Source: Novipirellula artificiosorum (GTDB lineage: Bacteria; Planctomycetota; Planctomycetia; Pirellulales; Pirellulaceae). From it: a stretch of 64,000 bases of DNA. Within the stretch, counting starts at the first letter, position 1; each line of letters starts with the position of its first letter. The notes beneath the pieces were generated by a model. The model worked only from the letters and a program-made list of their open reading frames with translations. It made no database searches and had not been told where the DNA came from. The stretch is from assembly GCF_007860135.1 (NCBI RefSeq), contig NZ_SJPV01000021.1:24313-88312 (forward strand), in the 5' to 3' direction. Both the position numbers and the translations under genes were made by a program. Positions 17,372 through 25,755 of the stretch are shown piece after piece.

Positions 17372-19009
17372 ATGAGACACTTTCACTTTATGCTCGCGGC
17401 CCTCCCACTGGTTTTGGTTTCCTCCCTTTACGCCGAAGACACAACCAAGCCCAACGTTGTCTACATCATGGCTGACGATCTCGGCTGGGGCGATTTGCGC
17501 TGCTACGGCAATCAAGTCGTCGACACGCCCACGCTGGATGAATTGGCGAAGACAGGAGTTCGGTTTACTGATCATTACTCGCCGTCACCGCTCTGCGCAC
17601 CAGCCCGCGCGGGGTTTCTCACGGGACGCTTCAATCATCGCACGGGCGCTGTGGATGTGCCGAGCAATCGCGGGCTCGACCGGCTTGATTTGTCAGAGAA
17701 AACTTTCGGCGACTACTTCCGTCACGCTGGCTATGCGACGGCGCTCATCGGCAAGTGGCACAACGGCGCGTATTCCCAGGACTACCTGCCGCACCGTCGC
17801 GGGTTCGACCTCTTCTTTGGCTTTCCCAATGGCGGACAGGATTACTGGAAATGGAACCTGCTCCGCAACGACGACGCCATGCCGCACGATGGGCGATATC
17901 TCTCGGATGCGCTCAACGACGAAGCCATCGCGTTCATTCGCAAGCAAAACGCACAACCATTCGCGCTGTGGCTCGCGCATCATGCGCCGCACAGTCCACT
18001 CGCCGCGCCCGAAGTGTTGGTGAAAAAATACCGCGAGCGTTTCGGCCAGGACGCGAGCGAGACGGTGGCTGTCATCTACGCGATGATCGAGGCGATGGAC
18101 ACCGGCCTGGGCCGCGTGTTTCAGACACTAAAGGAGGAGGGCCTGTGGGAAAAGACGGTCATCGTGTTCACCAGCGACAACGGGCCCTGGCTCGCCAAAG
18201 ATTCCGAACTCGGCTCTCAGAAGCGATTCAACGGCGTCTTTTCGGGCCAGAAACAGGATGTATTGGAAGGCGGCATTCGTGTGCCCTGCATCGTCGCCTG
18301 GCCCGGCCGCATTCCCGCCGGCCAGGTGATCGACACGCCGGTGCATGGCTGTGACTGGCTGCCGACCCTCTATGGCCTCACGAATGAATCCGCGCCTGCC
18401 GGCGCCAAACCGTTCGACGGTCTCGACGTGATGCCGCTGCTTCTGGGCAACCCTGCACCCGCACTCACGGCGCGTGCGCTGCCCTTCCAACGCAACCGTT
18501 ACGCCCCGGTTCAGCACTGCAATGCCGCCATCCGCGAAGGACGCTGGAAGCTCTACTGGCCGGGCGAAAAAGCATCGTTGAAAAAGGACTCCGGGCGGGA
18601 CAATCCTTCTTACCTGCGCGGCATCGCGCAACCGCACTGGGAGATGCCGCTCGACCGCCAGCTCGATCCTGCCACCACCGCGCCGCAACCACCGCCGCGA
18701 CTCTACGATCTCGATGCCGATCCTGCCGAGAAACATGACCTTGCTGCCCAGCATCCCGAAATCGTGCAGTCACTCGCACAGAAACATGATGCATGGTTCG
18801 CGGAGATCATCCCTCAATGGCAGCAGTCGCGTGCTCACATCGTCGAGCAGGACCGAGCATACTGGAAGGACCGTACCGCGCCCGATCCAGCCGCCTTGTT
18901 CAAAGACTACTGGCAATGGAAAGCCGCCCCGAAAGGCACCAACCCAACAACCGCCGACCCTCTGCAGGTCTTCAGCGGCTTCTGGAATAACGATCCAACA
19001 AACCAATGA
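17372..19009 (+). CDS. Arylsulfatase A-like sulfatase (S1 family)
   Basis: ATG at 17372 follows AAGGAC and gives a signal peptide (FHFMLAALPLVLVSSLYA); an earlier in-frame start at 17327 lies in the remnant before it. Motifs: NVVYIMADDLGWGDL, the sulfatase signature CAPARAGFLTG with formylglycine Cys75 (an Ala variant of CxPxR that is accepted), GKWHNGAY, HAPHSPL, and FTSDNGPW. The 545 residues are a normal length. It removes sulfate esters from glycans outside the cytoplasm. Codons here are clearly richer in G and C at third positions (many CGC, CTC, GCG) than in genes to the left, and this continues into the next gene, suggesting acquisition from another source, perhaps a Verrucomicrobiota-like donor. 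Confidence 0.9.
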   Translation: MRHFHFMLAALPLVLVSSLYAEDTTKPNVVYIMADDLGWGDLRCYGNQVVDTPTLDELAKTGVRFTDHYSPSPLCAPARAGFLTGRFNHRTGAVDVPSNRGLDRLDLSEKTFGDYFRHAGYATALIGKWHNGAYSQDYLPHRRGFDLFFGFPNGGQDYWKWNLLRNDDAMPHDGRYLSDALNDEAIAFIRKQNAQPFALWLAHHAPHSPLAAPEVLVKKYRERFGQDASETVAVIYAMIEAMDTGLGRVFQTLKEEGLWEKTVIVFTSDNGPWLAKDSELGSQKRFNGVFSGQKQDVLEGGIRVPCIVAWPGRIPAGQVIDTPVHGCDWLPTLYGLTNESAPAGAKPFDGLDVMPLLLGNPAPALTARALPFQRNRYAPVQHCNAAIREGRWKLYWPGEKASLKKDSGRDNPSYLRGIAQPHWEMPLDRQLDPATTAPQPPPRLYDLDADPAEKHDLAAQHPEIVQSLAQKHDAWFAEIIPQWQQSRAHIVEQDRAYWKDRTAPDPAALFKDYWQWKAAPKGTNPTTADPLQVFSGFWNNDPTNQ

Positions 19010-19022
19010 AAGCTGCCGCGCG

Positions 19023-20981
19023 ATGAAACCCACCCTCACACTGCTTAGCGTCCTGTTGCTTGCGCCACTGGCCGTGCTGCACGCTGCCGACCCCGTGCCG
19101 CTCTGGGACGGACGCGTGCCTTTGCTTAAGACGGACGAATTGCCGGTGCTTAAGGATGTCCGATTCTCCGTGATTAAGCCTTACGAATTCGATAAAGATG
19201 GCTACCGATTCCTGCACGGCGTGGGACTTTGTTTTCACAAGCGGCATCTGTACGCGTCGTTCGGCCATAACCAGGGCGGCGAGAACACCGACACTGAGCA
19301 AGCTCGGTTTTGCGTGAGCGACGATGAAGGCAAAACATGGAGTGACGTCCGCACGATCGACTCCGGAGACGGACCGGTCGGCGTGAGCCACGGCGCATTC
19401 CTGTCGCACAAAGGAACGCTCTGGGCTTTTCAGGGAGCCTACACCGGCACGATGAGCGGCGTTCATACGCGGGCTTATGTCTTTGATGAGGCCAGCGATC
19501 AATGGAAGTCCAAAGGCACCGTCATCGAAGACGGTTTCTGGCCTATGCAGCAGCCTCAGCAGATGGACGACGGCAACTGGATCATGGCCGGGCTCAACGT
19601 TGGTGAAGGCAACCCAGCCATCGTTGCCATCAGTCATGCCGATGATTTTTTAAAGTGGGACGTTGTTCCCATCCCGCAAGCGAAAGACATCAAGAAGATG
19701 TGGGGCGAATCCACTGTCATCGTGAGCGGCAAACAGGTCACGAACATTTCTCGCTACGGGGACAAAGCGGAAGCACTCGTCGCGACCAGCGAGGATTACG
19801 GTCGCACCTGGAGTGAGATGCGCCCCGGCAACCTGCCGATGACCACCAGCAAACCGATCGCTGGTACGTTGAGCAGCGGCCAGCGTTACCTCGTCTGCAC
19901 CACCACAGCGGACAGCGGCAAGCGGCGTTCGCCGCTGACCATCGCTGTCAGCAGGCCGGGCGAGACCTTGTTCAGCAAAGTGTTCGTCATCCGCCATGCC
20001 GAATTCCCCGACGGCCCCGGCGAGTCACACAAAGGTGCCGCACTCTCTTATCCGTATGCAATCGAGCACGATGGCAAGCTCTATGTCGGCTACTCAAACA
20101 GCGGCGACATGTCCACTCGCGTCGGCATCGGACGCGAGCTTTGGAACAACAACAGCGCCGAACTCGCCGTCATCCCGATCGATCAATTGCGTACCGACGA
20201 AGGGGCGCTTTCGCAAACGGAGCCAACAAACGCCACAGAAGCTGCCGCGATGAAGGCTCGCGAAGAAGCGGAATTGGACCAGAAGTATCAAGCCTGGGTG
20301 GCAAAGCTGACGCCCGCCCAGCAAGCATGGGAGAAAACATTGCAGGCGGAGTTGGGCGATTTCTATCTGCCGATTCACAAGCGCGAGAAGGTTGCCGGGA
20401 GGTCCAACGCCTGGGACTTCGTCGAAGACGATCCAGGCTTGCCGCGAGTGCTGCTCATTGGCGATTCAGTTTCACGCGCCTACACGCAAACTGTCCGAAA
20501 GGAACTTGCGGGATTCGCCAACGTGCATCGAGCTCCAGCCAACTGCGGTCCAACATCGACCGGGCTGAAGAGGATTGACGTGTGGCTGGGCAACGGCAAG
20601 TGGGACGTCATCCACTTCAATTTTGGAATCCACGATCGTGCGACACCGTTGGCGGATTACGCAACTCGGCTTGAACAACTTGTCGAGCGAATGCAGCAGA
20701 CGGGGGCGAAGCTGGTATGGGCCAGCACAACACCGATTCCTGATGTCGCCGACAAGTACACCGCCGAATCGATTATCGAGCGCAACGCAGCAGCCGCTGA
20801 AGTGGTGCAACGACACGCAGTCGCCATTGATGATCTCTTCACAGCAATTACGCCACGACTGGCCGAATTGCAAAACCCGAATGATGTACACTTTACTGGG
20901 CCGGGAAATGAATTTATTGGTGAGCAGGTAGCGTCGTTTCTCAAGTCAATGATTCCGATTGTGTCCGAACCAGGAAAGTGA
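19023..20981 (+). CDS. Sialidase-SGNH hydrolase fusion
   Basis: A 652-residue exported protein, signal peptide 1-22. Residues about 25-395 form a BNR beta-propeller of the sialidase type: VSDDEGKTWSD and TSEDYGRTWSE are Asp boxes, and GESHKGAALSYPYAI lies near the propeller end. After a charged helical linker (EEAELDQKYQAWVAKLTP) residues about 470-645 are an SGNH/GDSL hydrolase: RVLLIGDSVSRAY with the catalytic Ser, HFNFGIHDRA and NDVHFTGPGNE. Sialate O-acetylesterases are SGNH enzymes, so one protein might deacetylate and probe or cleave sialic acids (inference). Its start lies 13 bases after the sulfatase stop. GC bias is shared with that sulfatase in the first half. Confidence 0.85.
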   Translation: MKPTLTLLSVLLLAPLAVLHAADPVPLWDGRVPLLKTDELPVLKDVRFSVIKPYEFDKDGYRFLHGVGLCFHKRHLYASFGHNQGGENTDTEQARFCVSDDEGKTWSDVRTIDSGDGPVGVSHGAFLSHKGTLWAFQGAYTGTMSGVHTRAYVFDEASDQWKSKGTVIEDGFWPMQQPQQMDDGNWIMAGLNVGEGNPAIVAISHADDFLKWDVVPIPQAKDIKKMWGESTVIVSGKQVTNISRYGDKAEALVATSEDYGRTWSEMRPGNLPMTTSKPIAGTLSSGQRYLVCTTTADSGKRRSPLTIAVSRPGETLFSKVFVIRHAEFPDGPGESHKGAALSYPYAIEHDGKLYVGYSNSGDMSTRVGIGRELWNNNSAELAVIPIDQLRTDEGALSQTEPTNATEAAAMKAREEAELDQKYQAWVAKLTPAQQAWEKTLQAELGDFYLPIHKREKVAGRSNAWDFVEDDPGLPRVLLIGDSVSRAYTQTVRKELAGFANVHRAPANCGPTSTGLKRIDVWLGNGKWDVIHFNFGIHDRATPLADYATRLEQLVERMQQTGAKLVWASTTPIPDVADKYTAESIIERNAAAAEVVQRHAVAIDDLFTAITPRLAELQNPNDVHFTGPGNEFIGEQVASFLKSMIPIVSEPGK

Positions 20982-21011
20982 CGACAAGAAAATGGGCGAC
21001 AGAAAAGTGAA
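20967..21011. repeat. 15-base tandem repeat, three degenerate units
   Basis: GAACCAGGAAAGTGA, CGACAAGAAAATGGG and CGACAGAAAAGTGAA are consecutive units of one 15-base pattern. They begin in the end of the sialidase-SGNH gene and supply the start region of the truncated hydrolase. A matching array lies at 45551-45595. Similar GACA-rich repeats are, from memory, scattered in Rhodopirellula-like genomes. Confidence 0.6.
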
Positions 21012-21150
21012 ATGCACGCTTACACTTTTCATTGCTGCGATACTTCTGCAGTACACAGCGTTTGCTGCTGACAAACCACCTCAGAGCGTGGCCGAAATCT
21101 GGTCCGATTTCGATTTTCGTGTAGAACCGCTGGAGGTCGTTGTGCGGTAG
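20992..21150 (+). pseudogene. Alpha/beta hydrolase (acetyl xylan esterase-like), N-terminal stub
   Basis: ATG at 20992 opens a signal peptide (CTLTLFIAAILLQYTAFA) followed by SVAEIWSDFDFRVEPLEVVV. This last string resembles the opening of planctomycete acetyl xylan esterase or dienelactone-hydrolase-type proteins (pattern: VWADFDPR-x-PLEVEVV), which run to 600 or more residues. Here a stop follows at 21148. The tail lies antisense over the 3' end of the XylR-type gene, and both genes lose family resemblance at the same place, about 21138-21150. So this is a truncation junction between two convergent genes. Confidence 0.6.
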
Positions 21151-22274
21151 CTTCCAGGTGTGATTCCAAAGTGCTGTTTGAAAATGCGGCACAGGCTATG
21201 GGCGGTTTGAAATCCGGTTTGCTCAGCGATCTCCGTGACCGTTAAATCGGTTTCTCGCAGCATCGACATGGCTCGTTGCAAACGCACGCGTCGGAGTTCT
21301 TCCATTGGGGCGCGGACAAAGTGCTCGCGAAAGGCTTTTTCCAACCCGCTCCGCGAGATGTCAACATGCGCCGTCACATCGACCATCCGTATCGGTTTGT
21401 GTGCATGGTCGTGAATAAAACGAAGGGCAGCGGCGACTGCGGAGTGCTCAACCGCTAGACCATCAGAACTACGGCGACGGACAATCCCAATGGGAGCTAT
21501 GTATATGGGATTCAGTGGTGGTCGTTCACCAGACAACAAACGGGACAACAGGGCGGCGCCCTGATAGCCAACTTCTTCCAGATTGGGATCAATGCTCGAT
21601 AGTGGCACGCGTAAACAGTCGCAGATCATTTCGTTGTTATCGACGCCAAGAACCGCGACTTCGTCGGGCACGCTGATCCCCGCTGCCACGCATGCTTCGA
21701 TGACTTCAACCGCTTCCACATCACGAACCGCAAAGACCGCGAGCGGCTTTTTCAGCTTCGACAATCGCCGCATCAGCCATCGGTGTCGCTTTTGTCGCGT
21801 GTCAACCTGATCACCGCGTTCACGTTGCCACGACATCACTTCACAGCCATGACCTTCAGAGTTGACGGTCGATTGAAACGCATCACAGCGACGACGGCTG
21901 ACACCCAGTTCCCAACGATGGCAGACAGCAAAGTGGCGATAGCCCGATTCCAGAAAATGCTCGGCGGCCATCCTGCCGATCGCCACGTTATCCATCGTGA
22001 CTCGGGGCAACTTGATGTTGGGTCGACTCTCGGCCAAATCGACGACGGGAACCTTCAATCGGCGGAGTTGCCGCCAGTGATTGTGCCGTGCGCCCAACAG
22101 CGCGATCACCCCATCGCCTTGCCAGTGTGTGGGTATCGGATCGTCAAAGTCAGCGGTCACGTGCCAGCCATGATCGCGTGCAAAGCGGGCCACGCCACGA
22201 TGCATCTCCGGGTAATACCAGCCGAGGGACAGAAGCACGTTCGTGATGTCGTTCGATGATGTTCGTTTCGTCAT
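21081..22274 (-). CDS. XylR-type regulator (LacI-like sensor + AraC helix-turn-helix)
   Basis: A 397-residue protein starting at ATG 22274 (an upstream GTG-type start at 22307 is possible). Residues about 1-285 form a LacI-like sugar-sensing domain that lacks its own DNA-binding head (VLLSLGWYYPEMHRGVARF, VTMDNVAIGRMAAEHFLESG, VPLSSIDPNLEEVGYQGAALL). Residues about 290-385 are an AraC double helix-turn-helix (RMVDVTAHVDISRSGLEKAF, TVTEIAEQTGFQTAHSLCRIF). The last 20 residues (SSGSTRKSKSDQISATL in outline) are not family-like and are the antisense of the truncated hydrolase. Planctomycete XylR-type proteins usually control a neighbouring glycan-degradation gene. A related operator-promoter occurs before the nanA-type gene at 32141. 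Confidence 0.88.
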   Translation of the reverse strand: MTKRTSSNDITNVLLSLGWYYPEMHRGVARFARDHGWHVTADFDDPIPTHWQGDGVIALLGARHNHWRQLRRLKVPVVDLAESRPNIKLPRVTMDNVAIGRMAAEHFLESGYRHFAVCHRWELGVSRRRCDAFQSTVNSEGHGCEVMSWQRERGDQVDTRQKRHRWLMRRLSKLKKPLAVFAVRDVEAVEVIEACVAAGISVPDEVAVLGVDNNEMICDCLRVPLSSIDPNLEEVGYQGAALLSRLLSGERPPLNPIYIAPIGIVRRRSSDGLAVEHSAVAAALRFIHDHAHKPIRMVDVTAHVDISRSGLEKAFREHFVRAPMEELRRVRLQRAMSMLRETDLTVTEIAEQTGFQTAHSLCRIFKQHFGITPGSYRTTTSSGSTRKSKSDQISATL

Positions 22275-22334
22275 TGTGGGATTTCTCAATGAAGACAGGG
22301 CTGCCATGCAGAGTATTCAAAATGCCAATTGTAT

Positions 22335-22380
22335 TGTTCGTGTTGAACATTTTACGCAAGTCGTAGCTGGGTGCTATGAA
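22335..22380 (+). promoter_or_regulatory. Operator-promoter copy 1 (beside XylR-type gene)
   Basis: TGTTC-GTGTT-GAACA (22335-22349) is a perfect 5-base inverted repeat. It is followed by TTTTAC (22350-22355), 16 bases, and TGCTAT (22372-22377), a plausible promoter pointing rightward. Aligned without gaps against 32021-32066, 37 of 46 bases agree, including CATTTTACGCAAG. I infer a common binding site of the XylR-type protein. The rightward promoter has no obvious matching gene before TetR. Confidence 0.65.
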
Positions 22381-22382
22381 TT

Positions 22383-22398
22383 CGCGGCGAAAGCCGCG
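22383..22398 (+). other. Perfect hairpin with GAAA tetraloop
   Basis: CGCGGC-GAAA-GCCGCG forms a 6-base-pair GC stem closed by a GNRA tetraloop, starting about six bases after the putative -10 of copy 1. It would be at the very 5' end of a transcript from that promoter, where such hairpins can protect mRNA. It is not followed by a T run, so it is not a standard terminator. Confidence 0.45.
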
Positions 22399-22433
22399 TG
22401 GAACTTTTCAGGAACCCAGCATTCTTCAAGAGC

Positions 22434-22458
22434 TTGACAAATGTAACGGAAACGTTAC
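22434..22458 (+). promoter_or_regulatory. Candidate tetR promoter element and operator
   Basis: TTGACA (22434-22439) is a consensus -35 element. Just downstream lies the perfect inverted repeat GTAACG-GAAA-CGTTAC (22443-22458). A TetR-type gene starts 57 bases later, so this palindrome is a good autoregulatory operator candidate. No strong -10 is seen at 16-18 bases. Confidence 0.5.
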
Positions 22459-22515
22459 CGTCATCTTTTTAGTGGACGCAAACTTCGTTATTGAACATGA
22501 GGAAAGCACGGCGAT

Positions 22516-23181
22516 ATGACACGCAGTCCCGTGGTGAAGCCCGGCAAGTCCGCAAAAAAAGCGACACACGTCAAAGACTCCGAAGCCGTTACCGCCACCG
22601 GTGGAACGAATTCGGTCAACGCAATCCTGATGGCCGCTGTCGAAGAGTTCTCCGAGCGTGGATTCGAGGGAGCGAGGATGGAAGCCGTCGCCCAACGCGC
22701 TGGGTACAACAAATCGCTCGTCTATCGCCACTTCACAGACAAACTAGGACTGTTCGAGGCTGTGCTTCGTCACAAAATCGAACAACGCACGGATATGGCA
22801 CATCGCATGCCGGACGAATTGGCGGCCGCGCTCGAGTACTGGTTCGAGCAGACATTTGCAGATCCATATTACCTGCGACTACTCATCCGTGAAGCGCTCA
22901 ACGATACCGGAGGCGAGATCGTCGAGGAGACCTCGCGGCGCGAATACTACCAGGAACTGACGATGGCGATCGCAAAGCTCCAGGAGACACAACAAGTTTC
23001 GCAGCAATACGACCCGGCGATGTTGAACCTAGCCATGACCGCTCTGGCTTTGTTTCCCACCGTGTTCCCACAGTTGACGCGTTTGATTACTCACCGCGCA
23101 CCCGATTCGCGCGCGTTCAAACGTGAGTGGAAGAATATCCTTCGCCAACTCGCCGAAAATTTGACGGTGCCCGAGGCATGA
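22516..23181 (+). CDS. TetR-family transcriptional regulator
   Basis: A 221-residue protein. After a basic, low-complexity first 30 residues, the TetR helix-turn-helix occupies about 33-80 (NAILMAAVEEFSERGFEG, MEAVAQRAGYNKSLVYRHF). The remainder is an all-helical ligand domain (YYLRLLIREALNDTGGEIVEE). The closest flanking target is the esterase at 23231, 50 bases downstream and in the same direction, so TetR may repress itself and that gene through the palindrome at 22443-22458. The extended N-terminal arm, rich in Lys and Thr, is longer than usual; ATG at 22516 is kept as no better start is seen before the helix-turn-helix. Confidence 0.88.
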   Translation: MTRSPVVKPGKSAKKATHVKDSEAVTATGGTNSVNAILMAAVEEFSERGFEGARMEAVAQRAGYNKSLVYRHFTDKLGLFEAVLRHKIEQRTDMAHRMPDELAAALEYWFEQTFADPYYLRLLIREALNDTGGEIVEETSRREYYQELTMAIAKLQETQQVSQQYDPAMLNLAMTALALFPTVFPQLTRLITHRAPDSRAFKREWKNILRQLAENLTVPEA

Positions 23182-23230
23182 CTGCGACACTCGCGCTCAT
23201 GCGATAGTTCATTTTGTTAGAGGTTTTGAA

Positions 23231-24727
23231 ATGAAGACGACGAATCATGCGACGAATCGAGCCTTGTACTCAAACCCGAAGCCTAGAACCCAACTTACAA
23301 TCGTGACCTTTGCCGCCCTGATTGGTTTGACGTCGGCTTCGGTCATAGAGGTCAATGCACAGGAGAAAACGATGCCAGGCGCCACGTCGATCAAGCTTCC
23401 GCGTCCGAGAACGCAGGACATTCGAGACTTGATTAAGAAGCTTCCACAAGCAGGTCGCAAGGAAGCCATCGCTGCGTTTTATGAGCAGATCGGGAAACCG
23501 TATCTGAACAAGACTCGTCATCAACCCACTTACCGGCCGCCCGCAATGAAGGACGCGGATACGTGGGAGTTTGTTTTCAAAAAGGTCCCGGGACGAGACC
23601 TGAAGCTGTTCGTTGATTATCCGGAAGATTGGCGGGCAGGCGACCAACGACCCGCCATCATCCTTTGGCATGGCGGTGGTTTTACGCAGGGCGATGCCGG
23701 CCAGTTTTATCATCAAGCGAACTACTTCACCCAGCGAGGTGCGGTTTGCTTCCGTCCTGAGTATCGTATCCGTGACGTGGACCACACGCTGCCGGTCTTT
23801 GCGGTCGAAGATGGCATCAGCGCGGTCCGCTGGATCAAGAAGCGAGCTGAGGAATTTGGTATCGATCCGGAAAAGGTCGCAGTCGGGGGCGGTTCAGCCG
23901 GAGGTTGCATGGCGGGAGCTGTGGGGACGGTGGATGCCGACAAACTTGCTGCACTTGGTTTTTTTGGTAAGGAAGATGATCAGACGATCGACACGAAAGT
24001 TGCGGCCATGATTCTCTACAATCCGTTCCTCGACTTTTTCGAGCCGACACACCCGCGACAAATCGAAGAAGAATGCCTCTTTCTCGGTAAGGATCCCGAA
24101 GACTATCGCGAAGCGCTGCACGCGATTTCCGCGATTGAAAACGTGACGAAGGATTCGCCGCCAAACATCATTCTGTTCGGGACCAAAGATGCCTTTTACG
24201 TTTCCGCACTGCGCTGGATCGTGAAGTGCCGCAAGCTTGGGACCGTGTGCCACGATTTCGTTTACAAAGGCGAAGTCCACAGTTGGTATAATAACTCGCC
24301 GCACCTGGAGTACACGACGCACAATGTGAACGAATTCCTGATCGACATCGGCTTTCTCGATCGACAGCCCGTGGTGCCGATGCCTCACAAGGAGATCAAC
24401 GACAACCGCTCTGAAATTCAGGAAGAAAAGTACGGCGGTAAGAAAGATTGGGACGAGATTCCCATGTATCGAAAGTACGTCGAGGATCACAGCATCACCT
24501 TGATCCCGTACAAACACTACGAGCAGCAAGCGCAGGAACCAGCGAAACCGTTGTCCGGACGGCTTGCACGTCAGGACGCAAACTCGGACGGCAGGCTGCA
24601 GGCCAACGAACTCCCGGCCGAGCTTCGCGACGAGATTCTAGGGGAGCTCGACAAGGACAAGAACAACGTCATCGAAGGCCCGGAAATCGAAGCGCTGATC
24701 GAGAAATACTTTCGTTCGCGAAAGTAG
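23231..24727 (+). CDS. Secreted alpha/beta hydrolase with C-terminal EF-hands
   Basis: A 498-residue protein. The hydrophobic leader (TIVTFAALIGLTSASVIEVNA) lies at about 23-44 behind a long basic start. The hydrolase domain has the hormone-sensitive-lipase-type oxyanion motif HGGGFTQGDAGQ and the nucleophile elbow VGGGSAGGCMA, with LFGTKDAF and EVHSWY for the catalytic Asp and His. The last 60 residues hold two EF-hand calcium loops (DANSDGRLQANE and DKDKNNVIEGPE), a common tail on planctomycete exported proteins. It is an esterase, perhaps removing acetyl or other acyl groups from glycans. It follows tetR closely and precedes a sulfatase by about 40 bases. Confidence 0.85.
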   Translation: MKTTNHATNRALYSNPKPRTQLTIVTFAALIGLTSASVIEVNAQEKTMPGATSIKLPRPRTQDIRDLIKKLPQAGRKEAIAAFYEQIGKPYLNKTRHQPTYRPPAMKDADTWEFVFKKVPGRDLKLFVDYPEDWRAGDQRPAIILWHGGGFTQGDAGQFYHQANYFTQRGAVCFRPEYRIRDVDHTLPVFAVEDGISAVRWIKKRAEEFGIDPEKVAVGGGSAGGCMAGAVGTVDADKLAALGFFGKEDDQTIDTKVAAMILYNPFLDFFEPTHPRQIEEECLFLGKDPEDYREALHAISAIENVTKDSPPNIILFGTKDAFYVSALRWIVKCRKLGTVCHDFVYKGEVHSWYNNSPHLEYTTHNVNEFLIDIGFLDRQPVVPMPHKEINDNRSEIQEEKYGGKKDWDEIPMYRKYVEDHSITLIPYKHYEQQAQEPAKPLSGRLARQDANSDGRLQANELPAELRDEILGELDKDKNNVIEGPEIEALIEKYFRSRK

Positions 24728-24770
24728 AGATGACGCAGCAATCTCAAGACCCTAATCGAGGATTTGCACC

Positions 24771-25755
24771 ATGCTCCGATTCATCGTTTTTCTGGTTGCC
24801 GTTTGCGTGATGATTACGGCTCGCGCTGCTGAACGCCCCAATATCGTCATGATCTTCGCTGACGATATGGGCTATGGCGATCTGGGTTGCTTTGGGCATC
24901 CGACGATTGCCACCCCGAACCTCGACCACATGGCCGCCGAAGGGATGAAGCTAACGCAGTTTCATTCCGGTTCAAGCGTTTGTACGCCAAGCCGGGCGGC
25001 CCTACTGACCGGACGGCTTCCCATCCGCAGCGGTTTGACCCACGTCTTCATTCCACAATCCACAGGCGGAATTCCGGATGAGGAAATAACGATCGCGGAA
25101 CTGCTCAAAGGCACGGGTTATACATCAGCTTGCATCGGAAAATGGCATTTGGGACGGGCCGACCAGTATTTGCCTCTCAATCACGGCTTCGACCATTACT
25201 TCGGTATCCCTTATTCCAACGACATGAGTCCCGAGACCCAGCCGGACAACCCGCTGTTTGCCGAGCAGCCTCCATCGCCGCTGATCCGCAACTTCACGGT
25301 CACCAACCCTGATCGCGAGCCAGACCAGCGCTACCTGACGAAGTGGTACACCGAAGAGGCAGTCAAGTTCATGCGTGAGAGCACGGAAGAAACGAAGAAG
25401 CCGTTCTTTCTGTATCTCGCGCACACCATGCCGCACGTGCCACTTTTCGCCAGCGAGCAGTTCGCTGGAAAGAGCCGCCGCGGTCTGTACGGCGACACGG
25501 TCGAAGAACTTGACTGGTCGTGTGGTGAAGTGTTGCGGGCTGCCAAGGAACTAGGCATCGAGGACAACACGCTCGTGTTCTTCACCTCCGACAACGGGCC
25601 ATGGCTAGGCAAGCAGCTCGATGGTGGCTCGTCGGGACCGTTCCACGAAGGCAAGGTCAGCACGTGGCAAGGCGGATACCAAGTCCCCGCCATCGCGCGC
25701 TGGCCGGGTCAAGTCCCCGCAGGAGTGACCAACCCGTCGTTCGCCACCACCACCA
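24771..25755 (+). pseudogene. Arylsulfatase, 5' part of a deletion-fused pair
   Basis: Signal peptide 1-19, NIVMIFADDMGYGDLGC, the formylglycine signature CTPSRAALLTG (Cys71), IGKWHLGR, HTMPHVPL and FTSDNGPWLGK are all present. The family pattern continues to ARWPGQVPAG and NPSFATT (about residue 328). It then leaves the family: the frame runs on to 25880 through sequence that, one frame over, encodes a second sulfatase. The C-terminal 100-150 residues that complete the fold are missing, though the catalytic site residues listed are kept. The frame-shifted tail makes a 369-residue product. I judge it non-functional or poorly folded. Confidence 0.8.

Noticed and set aside
17755..18754. Long alternative frames on both strands inside the GC-rich sulfatase
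   Set aside because: They are by-products of high third-position GC. The sulfatase motifs lie in one frame only and the alternatives are rich in Arg and low in family-like pattern.
22383..22398. Hairpin as a riboswitch or intrinsic terminator
   Set aside because: It has a single 6-base-pair stem, no T run, and no conserved aptamer-like surroundings. I kept it only as a 5'-end hairpin.
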